Source of the DNA: Nocardia mangyaensis | GTDB lineage: Bacteria > Actinomycetota > Actinomycetes > Mycobacteriales > Mycobacteriaceae | Assembly: GCF_001886715.1 (NCBI RefSeq) | Contig: NZ_CP018082.1 | Coordinates: forward strand, 3,844,001 to 3,908,000 | DNA length: 64,000 bases | Reading direction: 5' to 3' | Shown: in pieces, positions 41,917 to 50,376 of the stretch | How positions within the stretch are numbered: the stretch's first letter is position 1 | How the letters are laid out: every line of letters starts with the position of its first letter | Translations under genes and position numbers: made by a program | Notes under the pieces: generated by a model | The model's database searches: none | Seen by the model: the letters and a program-made list of their open reading frames with translations, nothing else | What the model was told of the DNA's origin: nothing

Positions 41917-43743
41917 TCAGCTCAGGTGGTGGACCTCCTGCCTCCCATAGACCGGGGTCGGGATCCCCTCGTAGCGGGCTTTCAGCTGCAATGCCAGATA
42001 CAGCGAATAGTGCCGGGATTGGTGCAGGTTGCCGCCGTGGAACCACAGGCCCGGCTGCTGGGTCGGCTTCCACATATTGCGCAGCTCGCCCTCCCACGGG
42101 CCGGGGTCCTTGGTGGTGCCGGAGCCGAAACCCCAGCACTTGCCCACGGTGTCGGCGACCTCCTGCCCGATGAGGTCGGCGGCCCAGCCGTTCATCGAGC
42201 CGTATCCGGTCGCGTAGACGACGAGGTCGGCGGGCAGCTCGGTGCCGTCGGCGAGAATCACGCTGTTCTCGGTGAGTTCGCGCACCTGCCCGTGTGCCAG
42301 GGCGATGTCGCCGTTGGCGACGAGTTCGGCAGCGCCCACATCGATGTAGTAGCCCGAGCCACGGCGCAGGTACTTCATGAACAGGCCGGATCCGTTGTCA
42401 CCCCAGTCGAGATCGAAACCGGCCCGTTCGAGCCGGGCGTAGAAGTCGGCGTCGCGTTCCCGGATGGCGTCGTAGACCGGGATCTGGAACTGGTGCATGA
42501 TCCGGTACGGCAGCGAGGCGAAGGTGAGATCAGCCTTGTGCGTGGTGATTCCGGCAGCGACGGCGCGCTCGGAATACAGGTCGCCGAGCCCGATCTCCAT
42601 CAGCGAATCCGATTTCACGATATGCGTCGATGACCGCTGCACCATGGTGACCCGGGCGCCCACCTCCCACAGAGCCGCACAGATGTCGTGCGCGGAGTTG
42701 TTCGCCCCGATCACCACCGCCCGCTGCCCCGCGTACCGGTCCGGCCCCGGGTGCAGGCTCGAGTGGTGCTGATCGCCCCGAAAACGTTCCATGCCAGGAA
42801 AAGCCGGGACATTCGGCTTGCCCGACATCCCGGTCGCGAGCACCAGGTGCGTGGGGCGTAACTCCACCGGCGCACCGTCGCGTTCGACCTCGACCGTCCA
42901 GGCCTGGGCCGTCTCGTCGTAGCGCGCCGAGGTACACGTGGTCGAGGACCAGTACGGCACCTCCATGACCTTGGTGTACATCTCGAGCCAGTCGCCGATC
43001 TTGTCCTTGGGTGCGAACACCGGCCAGTTGTCCGGAAACGGCAGATACGGCAGGTGGTCGTACCAGACCGGGTCGTGCAGGCACAGCGACTTGTACCGCT
43101 TGCGCCACTGGTCACCGGGCCGGTCGTGCTTGTCGACGACCAGTGCGGGCACCCCGAGCTGGCGCATCCGCGCACCGAGGGCGATTCCGCCCTGTCCCCC
43201 GCCGACGACGAGCACATACGGCTGGCGGGTGTAGCCGAGCTCGTTCTGCTCGAGCCGGCGCCGTTCGGACCAGGTCACCCGGGCACGATCGGCGCCGTGG
43301 CGCACGCCCTTCGGCCGCCGCGTGCCCAGGCTCTCCTCGTGGCCTGTGAGCTCCTGCATGCTCGTCAGCAATGTCCAGGCACCTTCGTCGGTGAGCCGCA
43401 GGTGGCCGACGCCGCGGCCCGCACCGGTCTCGAAGCCGATCCACGCGCTGATCACGCCGTCGTCCTCGGTCGGTGGTTCGGTGGTGTGGAAGCCGGACGG
43501 GTCGGTGTCGGCGAGCTGGGCCCGCAGCATGTCGGCGACACCGCTACGACCTTCGACGGTCTTGATGTTCCAGGTGAACGCGATCAGGTCGCGCCAGAAG
43601 CTGTCGGTGGCGAACAGCCCGGCCGCGGCCTCGACATCACGCGCGACCAGCGCCGCCTCGAAGGCCGTCAGCCAGGTGTCCACGCGCTGTTGCGGTCCGA
43701 CCGCATCCGATCCGTCGACGACGGGATCCAGTGTCTGGGTCAT
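41917..43743 (-). CDS. Flavin-containing monooxygenase with N-terminal NTF2-like domain
   Basis: A 608-residue protein. Residues about 20-140 form an NTF2/SnoaL-like domain (DTWLTAFEAALVARDVEAAA), followed by a class B flavoprotein monooxygenase: FAD fold VLVVGGGQGGIALGARMRQL near 180, HDRPGDQWRKRYKSLCLHDP, the NADPH fold VVIGANNSAHDICAALWEVG near 365 and a C-terminal YATGYGSMNGWAA. ATG 43743 has GGAGGA close upstream. Such proteins oxidise ketones, amines or indole-type compounds; substrate unknown. It diverges from a GAF-domain regulator across a 117-base region with a 16-bp palindrome, suggesting that regulator controls it. Confidence 0.88.
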   Translation of the reverse strand: MTQTLDPVVDGSDAVGPQQRVDTWLTAFEAALVARDVEAAAGLFATDSFWRDLIAFTWNIKTVEGRSGVADMLRAQLADTDPSGFHTTEPPTEDDGVISAWIGFETGAGRGVGHLRLTDEGAWTLLTSMQELTGHEESLGTRRPKGVRHGADRARVTWSERRRLEQNELGYTRQPYVLVVGGGQGGIALGARMRQLGVPALVVDKHDRPGDQWRKRYKSLCLHDPVWYDHLPYLPFPDNWPVFAPKDKIGDWLEMYTKVMEVPYWSSTTCTSARYDETAQAWTVEVERDGAPVELRPTHLVLATGMSGKPNVPAFPGMERFRGDQHHSSLHPGPDRYAGQRAVVIGANNSAHDICAALWEVGARVTMVQRSSTHIVKSDSLMEIGLGDLYSERAVAAGITTHKADLTFASLPYRIMHQFQIPVYDAIRERDADFYARLERAGFDLDWGDNGSGLFMKYLRRGSGYYIDVGAAELVANGDIALAHGQVRELTENSVILADGTELPADLVVYATGYGSMNGWAADLIGQEVADTVGKCWGFGSGTTKDPGPWEGELRNMWKPTQQPGLWFHGGNLHQSRHYSLYLALQLKARYEGIPTPVYGRQEVHHLS

Positions 43744-43809
43744 CGAATCCTCCTCCACAATCTGTGACCAAGAGCACACGTCATGGTGGCCGGTGGCACA
43801 ATCGTTGCA

Positions 43810-43825
43810 GCGCGTTGCAACGCGC
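43810..43825. promoter_or_regulatory. Perfect 16-bp palindrome between monooxygenase and GAF regulator
   Basis: GCGCGTTG and CAACGCGC are exact complements with no spacer, preceded by a further copy of GTTGCA at 43804-43809. It lies midway in the divergent promoter region, a natural place for the regulator at 43861 to act on both genes. Confidence 0.6.
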
Positions 43826-43860
43826 CGAGCACTGTGGACGAAACGGATGAAGGGCGTACC

Positions 43861-45132
43861 GTGGCCGACTTCAACGCGGTCGAACCCGGCACCGACCTCT
43901 CGGGTTACGCACGCGAGTTGATTCGGATGCACGGCGCCGTGATCGCCGGTGGGCACTCGCCGCTGCGACCACGCCCGCTGGTCGCCCGATCGTGGTCACG
44001 GGTGCTGGCGGCCGGCCTGGTACCCGACCAGCCGAGAGCCCGCTCGATGCTCGCCGTCGACGTAGTCGAACGCCGCCGCCGCGAATCGATGCTCGCCGCG
44101 GTGATCGAGGACCTGACCCAGGCGGTCGTCTCCCTGGCCGACACCTCCTCCCAGCTCATGCTGGTGGTCGCCGACGCCGAGGGTGTGGTGCTCTGGCGGT
44201 ACGGTTCGGCGAAGGTCCGCCACAAGGCGGATTCGCTCGGCTTCCGCGAGGGCGCGCACTGGACCGAGGACGCGGTCGGCACGAACGCCATCGGCACCGC
44301 ACTGACCGAGGCCGCACCGGTGCAGTTGTTCTCCGGCGAGCACTTCGAGCAGTTCCAGCATCCGTGGTACTGCACCGCGGCACCGATCCACGACCCGCGC
44401 ACCGGTGACCTGCTGGGGATCGTCGACCTCAGCGGTCCCGCCCTGACCCTGCACCCCGCGGTCACCGCGCTGGTGGCCACCGGCGTCCGGCTCGCCGAAG
44501 CACAACTGTGGCGCCATCACGAGCAGCGCCTCGAACGCCTACGCTCGGCGGCCGGACCCGCGCTCGCGACGCAGACCGGCCCGGCCGTCGTGGTCGACGA
44601 GAACGGCTGGGTCGCGCACACGGTGGGCGTCACCGCCACCCGCCGGGTCGCGGTTCCGCACGCCGGTCGCGCGGTCACCCTCCCCGGCCTCGGCGTCTGT
44701 GTCGCGGAGCGACTCGGCGAAGGGTGGCTCCTGCGGCCCGACACCCGCACGCACGTCACACGGTGGGAACTCGACCTTGCCGGTCCGCCGATCCTGCGGG
44801 CACTCGGTGGCGAATCCGAGTGGCGCACCGCACTATCGGCGCGCCATGCCGAGATCCTGGTGCTGCTGCACCTGTCCGGCCGACGCGGCATGACGGTGCT
44901 GCAGCTGAGCAATGCGCTCTACGGCGATCCCGACCACGCGGTCGCGGTCCGGGCGGAGGTTTCGCGCCTGCGACGCGTCCTCGGATCCGTGCTGGCCAGC
45001 CGCCCGTACCGGATCACCGAATCCGTCGACCTCACGCTCGCCCTCGGCGCCGCCGAACGACTGGCCGACTGCGACTTCCTCCGGCACACCGCTGGGCCCG
45101 GCCTCCGAACGCTGTTAGGTTCAACCCTATGA
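43861..45132 (+). CDS. GAF-domain transcriptional regulator (SigL/AcoR-like sensor without AAA domain)
   Basis: A 423-residue protein with an N-terminal helical region (RPLVARSWSRVLAAGLVPD), a GAF sensor domain of the type found in AcoR/MimR activators (LVVADAEGVVLWRYGS, EGAHWTEDAVGTNAIGTAL, HPWYCTAAPIHDPRTGDLLG, residues about 100-220) and a C-terminal winged-helix-like part (HAEILVLLHLSGRRGMTVLQ; LSNALYGDPDHAVAVRAEVS). No AAA+ ATPase block is present, so it is not a classical sigma-54 activator. GTG 43861 follows GAAGGG. It diverges from the flavin monooxygenase and its stop overlaps the SRPBCC gene start (ATGA), so it probably senses the monooxygenase substrate. Confidence 0.85.
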   Translation: MADFNAVEPGTDLSGYARELIRMHGAVIAGGHSPLRPRPLVARSWSRVLAAGLVPDQPRARSMLAVDVVERRRRESMLAAVIEDLTQAVVSLADTSSQLMLVVADAEGVVLWRYGSAKVRHKADSLGFREGAHWTEDAVGTNAIGTALTEAAPVQLFSGEHFEQFQHPWYCTAAPIHDPRTGDLLGIVDLSGPALTLHPAVTALVATGVRLAEAQLWRHHEQRLERLRSAAGPALATQTGPAVVVDENGWVAHTVGVTATRRVAVPHAGRAVTLPGLGVCVAERLGEGWLLRPDTRTHVTRWELDLAGPPILRALGGESEWRTALSARHAEILVLLHLSGRRGMTVLQLSNALYGDPDHAVAVRAEVSRLRRVLGSVLASRPYRITESVDLTLALGAAERLADCDFLRHTAGPGLRTLLGSTL

Positions 45133-45632
45133 GTCGCACCATGACAGTCACCGACAGCATCGTTGTCGCTGCCGACCCACTGTCGGTCTATCAGCAGGTC
45201 AGCGATCCCACCCTGATGGGCCGGTGGAGTCCGGAGAACCGCGGCGCCGAGGTCGCCCGGCCGCGCGAGTCCACCTACGTGGGCATGGAATTCGACGGAT
45301 TCAACAAGCGCGGCGCCGCGCGCTGGGTGACCCGCTGCGTGGTGATCGCCGCGGATCCGGGACAGCGATTCGCCTTCCGGGTCGAGGCGATCGGCGTCCG
45401 GCGGCCGTGGCTGCGCGGCGGGATCGCCACCTGGGAGTACCGCTTCGAGCCCGTCGACGGCGGGACCAGGGTCACCGAGACCTGGCACGACGATCGCGCA
45501 CGGTGGCCGAACGCGGCGGTGCAGGTCTTCGACCGGATCGCCACCGGTGGCGACACGTTCGTGGAGTTCCAGCGCAAGAACATCCACCGAACCCTGCGCA
45601 ATCTCGCACAGGAACTCGGGCCGGCGGACTGA
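45129..45632 (+). CDS. SRPBCC-family (polyketide cyclase-like) protein
   Basis: A 167-residue START-like/SRPBCC fold protein: TVTDSIVVAADPLSVYQQVS at the start, LMGRWSPENRG, WVTRCVVIAADPGQRFAF and WEYRFEPVDGGTRVTETW. The fold binds hydrophobic ligands in a deep pocket. ATG 45129 overlaps the GAF regulator stop (ATGA), meaning the two are coupled; it may carry or modify the ligand sensed by the regulator. No catalytic role can be assigned. Confidence 0.85.
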   Translation: MSRTMTVTDSIVVAADPLSVYQQVSDPTLMGRWSPENRGAEVARPRESTYVGMEFDGFNKRGAARWVTRCVVIAADPGQRFAFRVEAIGVRRPWLRGGIATWEYRFEPVDGGTRVTETWHDDRARWPNAAVQVFDRIATGGDTFVEFQRKNIHRTLRNLAQELGPAD

Positions 45633-45828
45633 CCCGACGCTCTGGAGTCGGCGCCGCGCCGCATCGACGCTACCTGAATGCAGCAACCGATCGAGGTGAT
45701 CACCTGGCCGACTCTCGGCCGGCTGCTCGCAACCGTCCCCGATCGGGCTGCCATCGGCCCCGAGTCGCCGCCGATCGCGGCGAATTCCGGCCACTTGTGC
45801 GGCCACCTGCCCACGCAGATCGTCTATT

Positions 45829-45846
45829 CTGCCCGAATTCGGGCAG
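45829..45846. promoter_or_regulatory. Perfect 18-bp palindrome upstream of a small unknown gene
   Basis: CTGCCCGAA and TTCGGGCAG are exact complements with no spacer, centred on an EcoRI-like GAATTC, 42-59 bases upstream of the GTG at 45888. Without a loop it is a poor terminator, so an operator is likely. It also argues that the gene starts at 45888, not at the upstream ATG 45678. Confidence 0.55.
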
Positions 45847-45887
45847 GGAACTTGGTGAAATCGGATTCGCCAGGCAGGATCATCCGG

Positions 45888-46157
45888 GTGAAAGACGGGG
45901 CATCGGCTGATCTGGTCCGCTACGTGGCGGTGTCCACGGGCCTTCCGGAGCGGCTGGCCGCGCGGGTGATCGCCGATATCGCCGGCTACTTCGACGAGAC
46001 GGCCGAGCAGTTCGTGCGGCGTCGCCACACCGAGCTGCAGGCCCGGCAGGTGCGCAATGCCGAGATCTGGCGGGTACTGGCCGAAGAACTCGCCCAGCGG
46101 CCGGTCGCGGCTCCCCGGTTCACCGAACGGCAACTGCGTCGCATCGTCTACGGGTAA
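45888..46157 (+). CDS. Small protein of unknown function upstream of glmS
   Basis: An 89-residue protein: DLVRYVAVSTGLPERLAARV, IADIAGYFDETAEQFVRRRH and ERQLRRIVYG. It is basic, wholly helical by eye, and the first segment could form a helix-turn-helix-like hairpin, so a small DNA- or RNA-binding protein is possible. GTG 45888 has AGGA eight bases upstream; the frame is open back to ATG 45678 but that part crosses the palindrome and looks non-coding. It ends 14 bases before glmS with the next ribosome site in between, so the two are likely co-transcribed. Not recognised as a known family. Confidence 0.6.
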   Translation: MKDGASADLVRYVAVSTGLPERLAARVIADIAGYFDETAEQFVRRRHTELQARQVRNAEIWRVLAEELAQRPVAAPRFTERQLRRIVYG

Positions 46158-46171
46158 GGAGTCCTCGCGCC

Positions 46172-48004
46172 ATGTGTGGAATCGTCGGATACATCGGTCA
46201 CCGGCAGGCGGTCCCGGTCCTGCTCGAAGGACTACACCGGCTCGAATACCGCGGCTACGACTCGGCCGGTCTCGCGCTGCCCCATCGCGGCAAGCTCCGG
46301 GTCACGAAGACCCAGGGGCGGGTGCAGGACTTGCGGGACAAGGCCGACACCGCCACGCTGCGCGGGACGGTCGGCATCGCGCACACCCGCTGGGCCACCC
46401 ATGGCGAACCCAGCGACGCCAACGCGCACCCCCACGTCGACGCGACCGGCCGGATCGCCGTGGTGCACAACGGGATCGTCGAGAACGCCGAACAGTTGCG
46501 CGCCGAGCTGACCGCAGGCGGTGTCGAGCTGGTCTCCGACACCGACACCGAGGCCATCGCCCACCTGATCGCCCGCGAGCTCGACGAGGCCGAGTCGCTG
46601 GAAACCGCTGTGCGCACCGCGCTGCACCGGATCCAGGGCACCTACGGCCTGCTGGTGCTCGACGCGCGTCGTCCCACCGAGCTGGTCGTGGCGCGCAACG
46701 GCAGCCCCATCGTGCTCGGCGTGGGTGACGGCGAGATGTTCGTGGCCTCCGATGTCGCAGCCCTGGTCCACCACACCCAGCGCGTGGTGTTCCTCGACGA
46801 CGGCGAGATCGCCACCCTGCGGGCGAACGAGTTCCGCACCAGCACACTGGGCACCGACTCCGAGCAGACCGACAAGGTCCCGACCACCATCGACATGGCG
46901 GCCGAGGACTACGCCCTCGGCGGCCACCCCGACTTCATGCGCAAGGAGATCGCCGAACAGGGCGAGGCGGTGCGCCGAGCACTGCGTGGGCGCCTGGACG
47001 ATCGCTTCGCGACCGCCCATCTCGGCGGATTGAACATGGACGCCCGGGAGCTGCGCGGGATCAGCAAGGTCGTGTTCCTCGGTTGCGGCTCGGCCTACTA
47101 CGCGGGCCAGCTGGGTGCGCAGGTGGTCGAGGAACTCGCGCGCATCCCCGCCACGGCCGAGCCCGCGTCGGAGTTCCGCTACCGCAATCCGGTGGTGGAC
47201 CCGGACGCGCTCTATGTGGCCATCAGCCAGTCCGGCGAGACGCTGGACACCCTGGCCGCGGTGCAGGAACTGCAGCGCAAGGGCGGACGCGTCATCGGCG
47301 CCGTCAATGTGGTGGGCAGCGCCATCGCCCGCCAGTGCGGCGCCGGGGTGTTCCTGCACGCCGGGCCGGAGATCTCGGTCGCCTCGACCAAGGCGCTGAC
47401 CAACATGTCGGTCTCGTTCACCATGCTCGCCCTGCTGCTCGGCCGAGTCCGTGACCTCTCCGCGGCCGACGGCCAGCGCGTCGTCGAGGGCCTGCGCGCC
47501 CTGCCCGATGCCATCGACAAGGTTCTCACCGACGAACCGGCCATCGCCGAGATCGCCCAGCGCTACGCCGAGGCGCGCAGCATGTTCTTCATCGGCCGGG
47601 TCCGGGCCTGGCCGGTCGCGCGCGAAGGGGCCCAGAAGCTCAAGGAGGTCAGCTACATCCACGCCGAGGCCTACCAGGCCTCCGAGCTCAAACACGGCCC
47701 CCTCGCCCTGATCGACCCGGAGATGCCGAGCGTGGTGATCGTCCCCGACGACGAACTCCTGGCCAAGAACATCAACACCATCGAACAGATCAAGGCCCGC
47801 GGCGGCCCGGTCATCGCCGTCACCAACGCCGACCTCCCGGCGAACGTGGCCGACGACGTGATCCGAATCCCCAGGGTTGCCACGGAACTCGACGCCATGC
47901 TGCTGACGATCCCGCTCCAGTTGCTCGCCTATCACACCGCTCTCGCCCTCGGCCGCGACATCGACAAGCCACGCAACCTCGCCAAGAGCGTCACGGTCGA
48001 ATAG
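46172..48004 (+). CDS. glmS: Glutamine-fructose-6-phosphate aminotransferase (isomerising), probable paralogue
   Basis: A 610-residue enzyme making glucosamine-6-phosphate from fructose-6-phosphate and glutamine. Cys2 (MCGIVGY) is the glutaminase nucleophile; HTRWATHGEP and NGIVEN complete that domain. Two SIS domains follow (FLGCGSAYYAGQLGAQVVEE; ISQSGETLDTLAAVQ), and the C-terminal block YIHAEAYQASELKHGPLALI with its catalytic Glu, His and Lys is kept, ending in the usual AKSVTVE. One normally invariant stretch differs: GRVRAWPVAREGAQ replaces the common GRGxxYPIALEGAL. ATG 46172 follows AAGGAG. The altered stretch suggests a second, specialised copy; whether another glmS exists cannot be seen here. 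Confidence 0.93.
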   Translation: MCGIVGYIGHRQAVPVLLEGLHRLEYRGYDSAGLALPHRGKLRVTKTQGRVQDLRDKADTATLRGTVGIAHTRWATHGEPSDANAHPHVDATGRIAVVHNGIVENAEQLRAELTAGGVELVSDTDTEAIAHLIARELDEAESLETAVRTALHRIQGTYGLLVLDARRPTELVVARNGSPIVLGVGDGEMFVASDVAALVHHTQRVVFLDDGEIATLRANEFRTSTLGTDSEQTDKVPTTIDMAAEDYALGGHPDFMRKEIAEQGEAVRRALRGRLDDRFATAHLGGLNMDARELRGISKVVFLGCGSAYYAGQLGAQVVEELARIPATAEPASEFRYRNPVVDPDALYVAISQSGETLDTLAAVQELQRKGGRVIGAVNVVGSAIARQCGAGVFLHAGPEISVASTKALTNMSVSFTMLALLLGRVRDLSAADGQRVVEGLRALPDAIDKVLTDEPAIAEIAQRYAEARSMFFIGRVRAWPVAREGAQKLKEVSYIHAEAYQASELKHGPLALIDPEMPSVVIVPDDELLAKNINTIEQIKARGGPVIAVTNADLPANVADDVIRIPRVATELDAMLLTIPLQLLAYHTALALGRDIDKPRNLAKSVTVE

Positions 48005-48007
48005 GCG

Positions 48008-48394
48008 TCAACCCTGTAGCGCTGCGGTCACCGTGGCCATGTCGAAGTAGTCACGCCAGGCGTGGATCCGGCCGTCCACGATCTCGAAGACGCCCGTCAC
48101 CGGAAGGTCGATCCGCTGCTCATTGATGGTGAAGCTGTCGACGCGTTCGTTCATCACCAGATTCCCGGCGCTCACCTGGTGCCGGACCTGGAAGTCGATG
48201 CCGCCGAAGGTGCCGAGGAAACCGCGCAGGAAGTCCCGGATCGCTTCCCGTCCGGTGACCGCCTGCATCGGGATGTTGTGATAGGTCGCGTCGTCGGTGA
48301 AGTACTCGGTCAGTTCGTCGGCAGTACCTTGGCGCCACCGCGCACAGAACTCGGTGACCAGCGAATCGGGGGTGTGTACGGTCGGTGTCGTCAT
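48008..48394 (-). CDS. Limonene-1,2-epoxide-hydrolase-like protein (SnoaL/NTF2 fold)
   Basis: A 128-residue protein. The pairs of charged residues used for epoxide hydrolysis are visible in NERVDSFTINEQRIDLPVTG (Arg and Asp of the Asp-Arg-Asp triad) and WRDYFDM near the C-terminus, with the N-terminal TDDATYHNIPM. Similar to mycobacterial EphG. It would open an epoxide with water. ATG 48394. It converges with glmS, four bases apart, and is read towards it; no partner gene beside it. Confidence 0.8.
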   Translation of the reverse strand: MTTPTVHTPDSLVTEFCARWRQGTADELTEYFTDDATYHNIPMQAVTGREAIRDFLRGFLGTFGGIDFQVRHQVSAGNLVMNERVDSFTINEQRIDLPVTGVFEIVDGRIHAWRDYFDMATVTAALQG

Positions 48395-48605
48395 CAGGCC
48401 CTCCAGTGCAGATATTCGGTTTCCATGATCCGAATATCAGTGCCGAAACTGTAGAGCGCGAAAGGGAGTCTGACAAGAACGGGCTCTTCACGTCGATGAC
48501 AACAACGACCGCCGGATCTGGTCGACCTACCACTTCGGTCGGAACCGCGGGGTCGGGCGGTGACCGTGGCTGTCACTTCACGGGTGAGCCACACTGCCGG
48601 TTCCA

Positions 48606-48624
48606 ACTAGAGTCTTACTCTAGT
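48606..48624. promoter_or_regulatory. Inverted repeat ACTAGAGT-CTT-ACTCTAGT, candidate TetR operator
   Basis: Perfect eight-base arms with a three-base centre, 17 bases upstream of the TetR start codon and just ahead of its AGGA ribosome site. Size and location fit autorepression by the TetR protein. Confidence 0.65.
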
Positions 48625-48641
48625 CAAGTAGGATCAACGGC

Positions 48642-49307
48642 ATGACAGCCAAGAACACCGGCGTGCGGGCGGCCCGGACGACGGCCAACCGCGCGAAAAT
48701 GCTGGCCGCGGCACGGAAACTGTTCACCACCCGCGGTTACACACCGACCACGATGCGAGCCATCGCCGACGAGGCGGGCATGGCGGTGCAGACGCTGTAC
48801 TTCACCTTCGCCACCAAACGCGCGATCCTGTCCGAACTCCTGGATGTCGAGATCGCCGGTGACACCGAGCCGATCGCCACCATGGACCGCCCCTGGTTCA
48901 CCGCGGCCGCCACCGCCCCTGATCCCGTCGAACAGATCCGACGGCAAGTCGCCGCGGCCGCGACGATATACGCCCGCGTCGGCCCGCTTCTCGAGGTGAT
49001 CCGATCGGCCGCGGCGACCGACCCCGAACTCGCCGAGCTCTGGCAGACCAACATCACCCAGCGCCACATCGTCCAGCTCCGCCTGGCCGAGGCCCTCACC
49101 ACCAAAACTCCACTGCGAGCAGGCATCACCGCAGCCCGCGCCGCGGACATCGCCCTCGCCACCCTCGCTCCCGAGACATTCCATCTCCTGGTCCACGAAC
49201 GCGGCTGGACCGGCGCCGAGTGGGAATCCTGGGCCACCGACGCTCTCACCCTGCACTTGCTCGCGCCGCGACCGCTCGAAACATCGACACCGGAGGAAAC
49301 CCGATGA
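48642..49307 (+). CDS. TetR-family transcriptional regulator
   Basis: A 221-residue regulator. Helix-turn-helix: MLAAARKLFTTRGYTPTTMR then AIADEAGMAVQTLYFTFATK (residues about 20-62). The C-terminal helical domain ends with FHLLVHERGWTGAEWESWAT. ATG 48642 follows AGGA, and a perfect dyad lies immediately upstream. Its stop overlaps the start of the saccharopine-dehydrogenase-like gene (ATGA), so it controls an operon containing that gene, ligand unknown. Confidence 0.9.
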   Translation: MTAKNTGVRAARTTANRAKMLAAARKLFTTRGYTPTTMRAIADEAGMAVQTLYFTFATKRAILSELLDVEIAGDTEPIATMDRPWFTAAATAPDPVEQIRRQVAAAATIYARVGPLLEVIRSAAATDPELAELWQTNITQRHIVQLRLAEALTTKTPLRAGITAARAADIALATLAPETFHLLVHERGWTGAEWESWATDALTLHLLAPRPLETSTPEETR

Positions 49308-50248
49308 ATGTCCTGATACTGGGCGGCTACGGGGCTGTCGGCGTGCACCTCGTCCAACTACTGCGGGCGCAAGGCATCTCGGCGCTCGCCGCCGGACGCG
49401 ACCCGGCTCGCGCGGACCGAGTTGTCGATGTCACCACGACGGACGGCTTCGCAGCCGCGTTGTCCGGGGTGACGACGGTGGTGAATTGCGCCGGCGTCGA
49501 AGACCTCCGGGTCGCCGAGGAATGCGCCCGGCGCGGCATCGCCTTCGTCGAGATCTCGGCGACTTCCGACTACGTGCGGGCCTTGGCGCGCGTCCGAGGC
49601 CCGGTCCTGCTGGGAGTCGGCTTGGCGCCCGGCCTGACCACCCTGCTCGCCGTCGACGCGTTCGCGAGCGACCCGGGCCCGATCGACATCATGATCGGTC
49701 TCGGTTCCGGCGAACACCACGGCCCTGCCGCCACAGCCTGGACCTATCAGCTGCTGGGACAGCGCTTCCCCGACCCCGATGGCACCGACATCCGCAACTT
49801 CACCGGACCCGCACGCTTCACAATTCCCGAAAAGGCCAGGTACAAGCCATTTCCCGCGGTACGCGCCGACTTCGCCGACCAACACCGCCTGACCGACGAA
49901 CTCGGCGTTCCGGTCCGGTCCTACCTGCGACTGGACTCCCGCTTGGCCACCGCCGGACTGGCCGCCCTCACTTGGATACCCGCGCTGCGTGCGGTGGCGC
50001 CACGGCACATGCCCGGCAGCGACCGCTGGGTGGTCCTCGCCAGATCCGCCAACGGTTCGGACCACTGGGCAACCGGCCGCGGCCAGTCCCTGGCCACGGC
50101 CACGGTCGCCGCCGCCACGGTCCGAGAACTCGCCCGCCGACAGATCACCACCCCGACCTGGATCCACGAACTACTCGACCTCGCCACCCTGCGCGACGAT
50201 CTGTCGACGACGGGTATCGAATTCGGACAGTCGACCGCGGTGATCTGA
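49304..50248 (+). CDS. Saccharopine-dehydrogenase-like NAD(P)-binding protein
   Basis: A 314-residue protein with an N-terminal Rossmann fold (MNVLILGGYGAVGVHLVQLL) and VVNCAGVEDLRVAEECARRG, similar to the saccharopine dehydrogenase NAD(P)-binding family. A central segment GVGLAPGLTTLLAVDAFA follows. ATG 49304 overlaps the TetR stop with GGAGGAAA upstream. The true lysine-pathway activity is unlikely; members in actinomycetes include lipid-reducing and uncharacterised enzymes. Regulated with the TetR gene. Confidence 0.75.
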   Translation: MNVLILGGYGAVGVHLVQLLRAQGISALAAGRDPARADRVVDVTTTDGFAAALSGVTTVVNCAGVEDLRVAEECARRGIAFVEISATSDYVRALARVRGPVLLGVGLAPGLTTLLAVDAFASDPGPIDIMIGLGSGEHHGPAATAWTYQLLGQRFPDPDGTDIRNFTGPARFTIPEKARYKPFPAVRADFADQHRLTDELGVPVRSYLRLDSRLATAGLAALTWIPALRAVAPRHMPGSDRWVVLARSANGSDHWATGRGQSLATATVAAATVRELARRQITTPTWIHELLDLATLRDDLSTTGIEFGQSTAVI

Positions 50249-50376
50249 CCGGCAGGATGGCGAGCGCAGTCAGCGAAATCACCGCCGGCAGACCAGTGAT
50301 CGTGGTGATCCGCTCGCCGCATCTGCCGCGGCGGATCCTCGTCATGGGGCCATACCGGACCCTGCGGCGCGGCGCC

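Noticed and set aside
46232..47935. 567-codon frame opposite glmS, and similar long frames opposite ilvD (40051-41871) and the BCCT gene (23082-25256)
   Set aside because: All are mirror frames of well-identified genes with third-position GC bias; none shows a protein motif or ribosome site.
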